A DNA stretch of 8,531 nt from Pseudolysinimonas_A sp965653335 (GTDB lineage Bacteria; Actinomycetota; Actinomycetes; Actinomycetales; Microbacteriaceae). The stretch covers positions 1-8,531 of the forward strand of contig CBFGZU010000080.1 in the NCBI GenBank assembly GCA_965653335.1, given 5' to 3'. The notes beneath the pieces were generated by a model. That model saw only the letters and a list, made by a program, of their open reading frames with translations. It was not told where the DNA came from and did no database searches. This document shows, one piece after another, positions 5,440 through 8,531 of the stretch (position 1 is the first letter of the stretch; each line of letters opens with the position of its first letter). The translations under genes were made by a program, and so were the position numbers.

Positions 5440-6330
5440 TCATTCACGACCGAGATCGCGGTGCTTGATACTGACCGCGACTCCGGGGAGCGTGCTCAAC
5501 CGGCTCTTCAGCTCTTCGGCCAGCGCCACGGAGCGGTGTTTGCCGCCCGTGCATCCCAGAGCGATCGTAGCGTGCCGCTTGTTCTCCCGACCGTACCCGT
5601 CGAGCACGGGGCGTAGCGCCTCGACGTACCTGTCGATGAACTCACTCGCGCCCGCGAGACCGAGCACGTACTCGCTCACCGCGGAATCCTTGCCCGTCAG
5701 AGGCTTGAGCTCGGGGATCCAGTACGGATTCGGGAGAAAACGGCAATCCGCGACGTGGTCGGCGTCGGCGGGCAATCCGTACTTGTACCCAAAACTGAGC
5801 ACCGTCACTCGGGTCGTCGGTTCGTCGACCGCGGCGAAGTGCTCGGCGACGAGGGTCGCCAGCTGATGGATGTTGAGTTCGCTTGTGTCGATCACGAGAT
5901 CGCTTTGCGACCGCAGCTCGGCGACGCGCGCGCGCTCCGCGGTGATGCCGTCGAGGAGCGTGCCGTCGCCTTGGAGGGGGTGCGGTCGCCGAACCGACTC
6001 GAAACGCCGGACAAGGGCGGCGTCGGTGGCATCGAGGAACAGCACACGCGTGTCGTCGGTGCCGCGCAGCGATTCGAGTTCGTGTTGCACGTCGGCGAAC
6101 AGTCGGCCACCACGGATGTCGACGACCGCCGCGACGCGCGGGATGGTCTCTCCGGTGTGCCGCGAGAGGTCGACGAGCGGTCTCAGCATCTGGGGAGGCA
6201 GATTGTCGACGACGTACCAGCCGAGGTCTTCGAGGGCGTTGCCCACGGTGGAGCGGCCCGCACCGGACATCCCGGTGACAAGCAAAAGCTCCCGACGTGG
6301 TGCGCTCGCTCCGCCCCGCGATTCCGCCAC
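5440..6330 (-). CDS. rapZ: RapZ/YvcJ family nucleotide-binding protein
   Basis: A 296-residue member of the RapZ (YvcJ, formerly YhbJ) family. In E. coli the homologue senses glucosamine-6-phosphate and guides RNase E to GlmZ; in Bacillus it hydrolyses nucleotides. The actinobacterial role is not well defined. Visible features are the N-terminal P-loop GMSGAGRST (20-28), DLGWYVVDNLPP (35-46), VLSFGYKYGLP (177-187), DCRFLPNPYW (195-204) and the C-terminal anion site GCTGGKHRSV (259-268). The Walker A lysine is replaced by Arg26, which I recall in other actinobacterial members. The start is GTG at 6330-6328 with AAGGG eight bases upstream (6339-6343) inside the end of uvrC, and only two bases separate it from the uvrC stop. 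The context is the standard uvrC-rapZ-whiA cluster. Confidence 0.95.
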   Translation of the reverse strand: MAESRGGASAPRRELLLVTGMSGAGRSTVGNALEDLGWYVVDNLPPQMLRPLVDLSRHTGETIPRVAAVVDIRGGRLFADVQHELESLRGTDDTRVLFLDATDAALVRRFESVRRPHPLQGDGTLLDGITAERARVAELRSQSDLVIDTSELNIHQLATLVAEHFAAVDEPTTRVTVLSFGYKYGLPADADHVADCRFLPNPYWIPELKPLTGKDSAVSEYVLGLAGASEFIDRYVEALRPVLDGYGRENKRHATIALGCTGGKHRSVALAEELKSRLSTLPGVAVSIKHRDLGRE

Positions 6331-6332
6331 GG

Positions 6333-8302
6333 TTACTGCCCTTCGGTGTCGGTGCCCAGCCTACCGGCGATCCCGGCCGCGAGAGACGGACCGATACCCC
6401 GCACTTTCGCGATCTCTTCCGTCGACGCGGAGCGCAACCGGGACACCGATCCGAAGTGGGTGAGCAAGACCTTGATTCTCGCGGGGCCCAGTCCCGGAAC
6501 CTCGGAGAGCACCGACGCGATGTCGGACTTTCGCTTCTGGCGCTGAAACGTGATCGCGAAGCGGTGCGCTTCGTCACGAATGCGCTGGATGAGGAAGAGC
6601 GCCTCGCTGTTGCGCGGCAGGATCACCGGGAACGGCTCCCCCGCGAGCCACACCTCCTCGAGTCGCTTGGCGATTCCGGCGACCGGGATATCGTCGAAAC
6701 CCGTGTGCTCAAGCACGGCGGCGGCGGCGTTCACCTGGGGTTCCCCGCCGTCGACGAGGATGAGGCCCGGGCGGTACGCGAACCTCTTCTTTCGCGGCGC
6801 GACGGGATCGGTAACCCCGCCCTGCCCATTGCTGATCACCGAACCCGGGTCGACGTCCTCGGCCCCGTCGCTCTCGTCGTCGGCGAGTCTCGTCAACCGG
6901 CGGCGGAGCACTTGCGAGATTGCCTCGAGGTCATCGGCGTACTCCTTGATCGCGAACTTGCGGTAGGCGTTCTTGACCGGAAGGCCGTCTTCGAACACCA
7001 CCATCGACGCAACGATGTTGGTGCCCCCGAGGTGCGAGACGTCGTAGCACTCGATGCGCAACGGCGCCTCATCGAGGCCGAGCGCTTCCTGGATGTCGGT
7101 GAGAGCCTGGGTGCGCGCGAGGTAGTCGCCGGTGCGTCGCATCTTGTACAGCGTGAGCGCCTGCCGCGCGTTCATCGTGGCGGTCTGCAGAATCGCGGCT
7201 TTGTCGCCGCGCTGCGCCGCGCGCAGGGCGACCGATCCCTTCGAGCGCCGGTCGCCGAGCCATGCTTCCAGGGCGGCGGCGTCGTCCGGCAATTTCGGCA
7301 CGACGATCTCGCGCGGCGGCTCGTCGGCTTCGTACGCCGTTTGCAGTACGGCTTCGACGAGTTCGCCGACGGTGACATCGAGCTCGGTGTCGACGACCCA
7401 GCTGCGCGTTCCCGTGATGCGTCCGCCGCGCACCATGAACTGCTGTACAGCGGCGGCGAGCTCGTCGTGTTCGATTCCGAAGACATCCGTGTCGCCCGCG
7501 TCTTCGGACAGCACGACGGCGCTGCGCTCCAGAACGTTCTCGAGCGCCTGGAGCCGATCGCGGATGACGGCGGCCCGCTCGTACTCGAACGCGGCGGCGG
7601 CGGCCTTCATCTCCCGCTGCAGCAGCGTGACGATCTGACGATCGGGGTGCGACATGAATGCGACGAAGTCGTCGACGATGCGACGGTGCTCCTCGATCGT
7701 GACGCGACCCGAACACGGCCCGCCACAGCGGCCGATCTGCCCGGGGAAGCACGGCCTGCCGGTCTGCATCGCGCGCCTGTACGACGAATCCGAGCAGGTG
7801 CGGATGGGGAACGCGCGCACCATCAGGTCGATCGTGTCGCGCACCGCCCAGATCTTCGGGTAGGGCCCGAAGTAGCGGGCTCCCGGGATCCGTCGGTTGC
7901 GCGTCACCATCACGCGGGGGGCTTCGTCCGCGAGGGTGACGACCAGATACGGGTAGGTCTTGTCGTCGCGGAACTTGACGTTGAAGGGCGGCGTGAATTG
8001 CTTGATCCAGGCGTACTCGAGATCGAGGGCTTCGCGGTCGCTCCCGACGACAGTCCACTCGACCCCCGAGGCGGAGAGCACCATCGCGCGGGTGCGCTGG
8101 TGCAGGTTGCGCATCGGCTGAAAGTAGTTGCTGAGCCGCTGCCGGAGGTTGATGGCTTTGCCGACGTAGAGCACCCGGCCGCGAGCGTCGCGGAAGCGGT
8201 AGACGCCCGGCGAGGTCGGGATCTCTCCCGCCTTCGGCCGCCATTCCACGGCGTCGGCCCGGGCGGGACGCGCTCGCGGCCCGGAAGGGCCGGTCGACGA
8301 CA

Positions 8303-8303
<1 letters not shown>
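6333..8303 (-). CDS. uvrC: Excinuclease ABC subunit C
   Basis: A 656-residue nuclease that makes both incisions in nucleotide excision repair after UvrA-UvrB find damage. In order: the GIY-YIG domain (about 30-110) has GVY 33-35, YVGK 46-49 and a likely catalytic Glu96, and makes the 3' cut. A four-cysteine set (Cys170, 185, 193, 197) is the probable iron-sulfur ligand set known in this family. A UVR helix pair (about 223-259) contacts UvrB. The RNase H-like domain has ECYDVSH (Asp421), LILVDGG (Asp518) and DEAHRF (His580) for the 5' cut. Two helix-hairpin-helix motifs end the protein (VPGLGPARI 602-610, VRGIGPSLA 634-642). A hydrophilic linker (about 472-508) interrupts the endonuclease domain. 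The GTG at 8303-8301 shares one base with the uvrA stop, with AAGG seven bases upstream. The first 20 or so residues are not conserved, so a later start at GTG codon 19 cannot be excluded. Confidence 0.96.
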
Positions 8304-8530
<227 letters not shown>

Positions 8531-8531
8531 G

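Overview
The window is a compact, high-GC stretch of housekeeping chromosome from an actinobacterium. The family is most likely Microbacteriaceae. This rests on the presence of RbpA and WhiA, on the lineage-style sequences of RbpA, Pgk and TpiA, on frequent GTG starts and on gene order. The family assignment comes from recognition and was not tested by a search.

All complete genes read on the minus strand. From right to left they are: the 3' end of uvrA (8303-8530), uvrC (6333-8303), rapZ (5440-6330), whiA (4438-5409), sodA (3750-4376), gap (2618-3625), pgk (1436-2617), tpiA (654-1448), secG (396-641) and rbpA (22-384). At the left edge, the last seven codons of a plus-strand gene converge on rbpA. 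The two genes share a CTAG tetranucleotide as stop codons on both strands. No gap between genes exceeds about 125 bases.

Functionally there are three blocks. uvrA-uvrC-rapZ-whiA is the widely conserved actinobacterial cluster of nucleotide excision repair, a nucleotide-binding RNase-adaptor-like protein and a sporulation/division regulator homologue. Its genes are joined by gaps or overlaps of -1, 2 and 30 nt. sodA follows with its own short upstream region, where I see a candidate leaderless promoter. gap-pgk-tpiA-secG-rbpA is a tightly packed glycolytic unit covering the triose-phosphate steps. It ends in a Sec translocon subunit and an RNA polymerase-binding protein, with junctions of 0, -13, 12 and 11 nt.

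The only non-coding stretches of any size are 3626-3749 (before gap), 4377-4437 (before sodA) and 5410-5439 (before whiA). They hold a GC-rich hairpin, a promoter-like element with an overlapping dyad, and a 9-bp direct repeat. I found no mobile elements, CRISPR arrays, rRNA or tRNA genes, and no evidence of an undescribed multi-gene system. The points worth a second look are small: start-codon decisions, coupling junctions, a shortened loop in Pgk, a Walker A lysine-to-arginine change in RapZ, and the possible leaderless sodA promoter.
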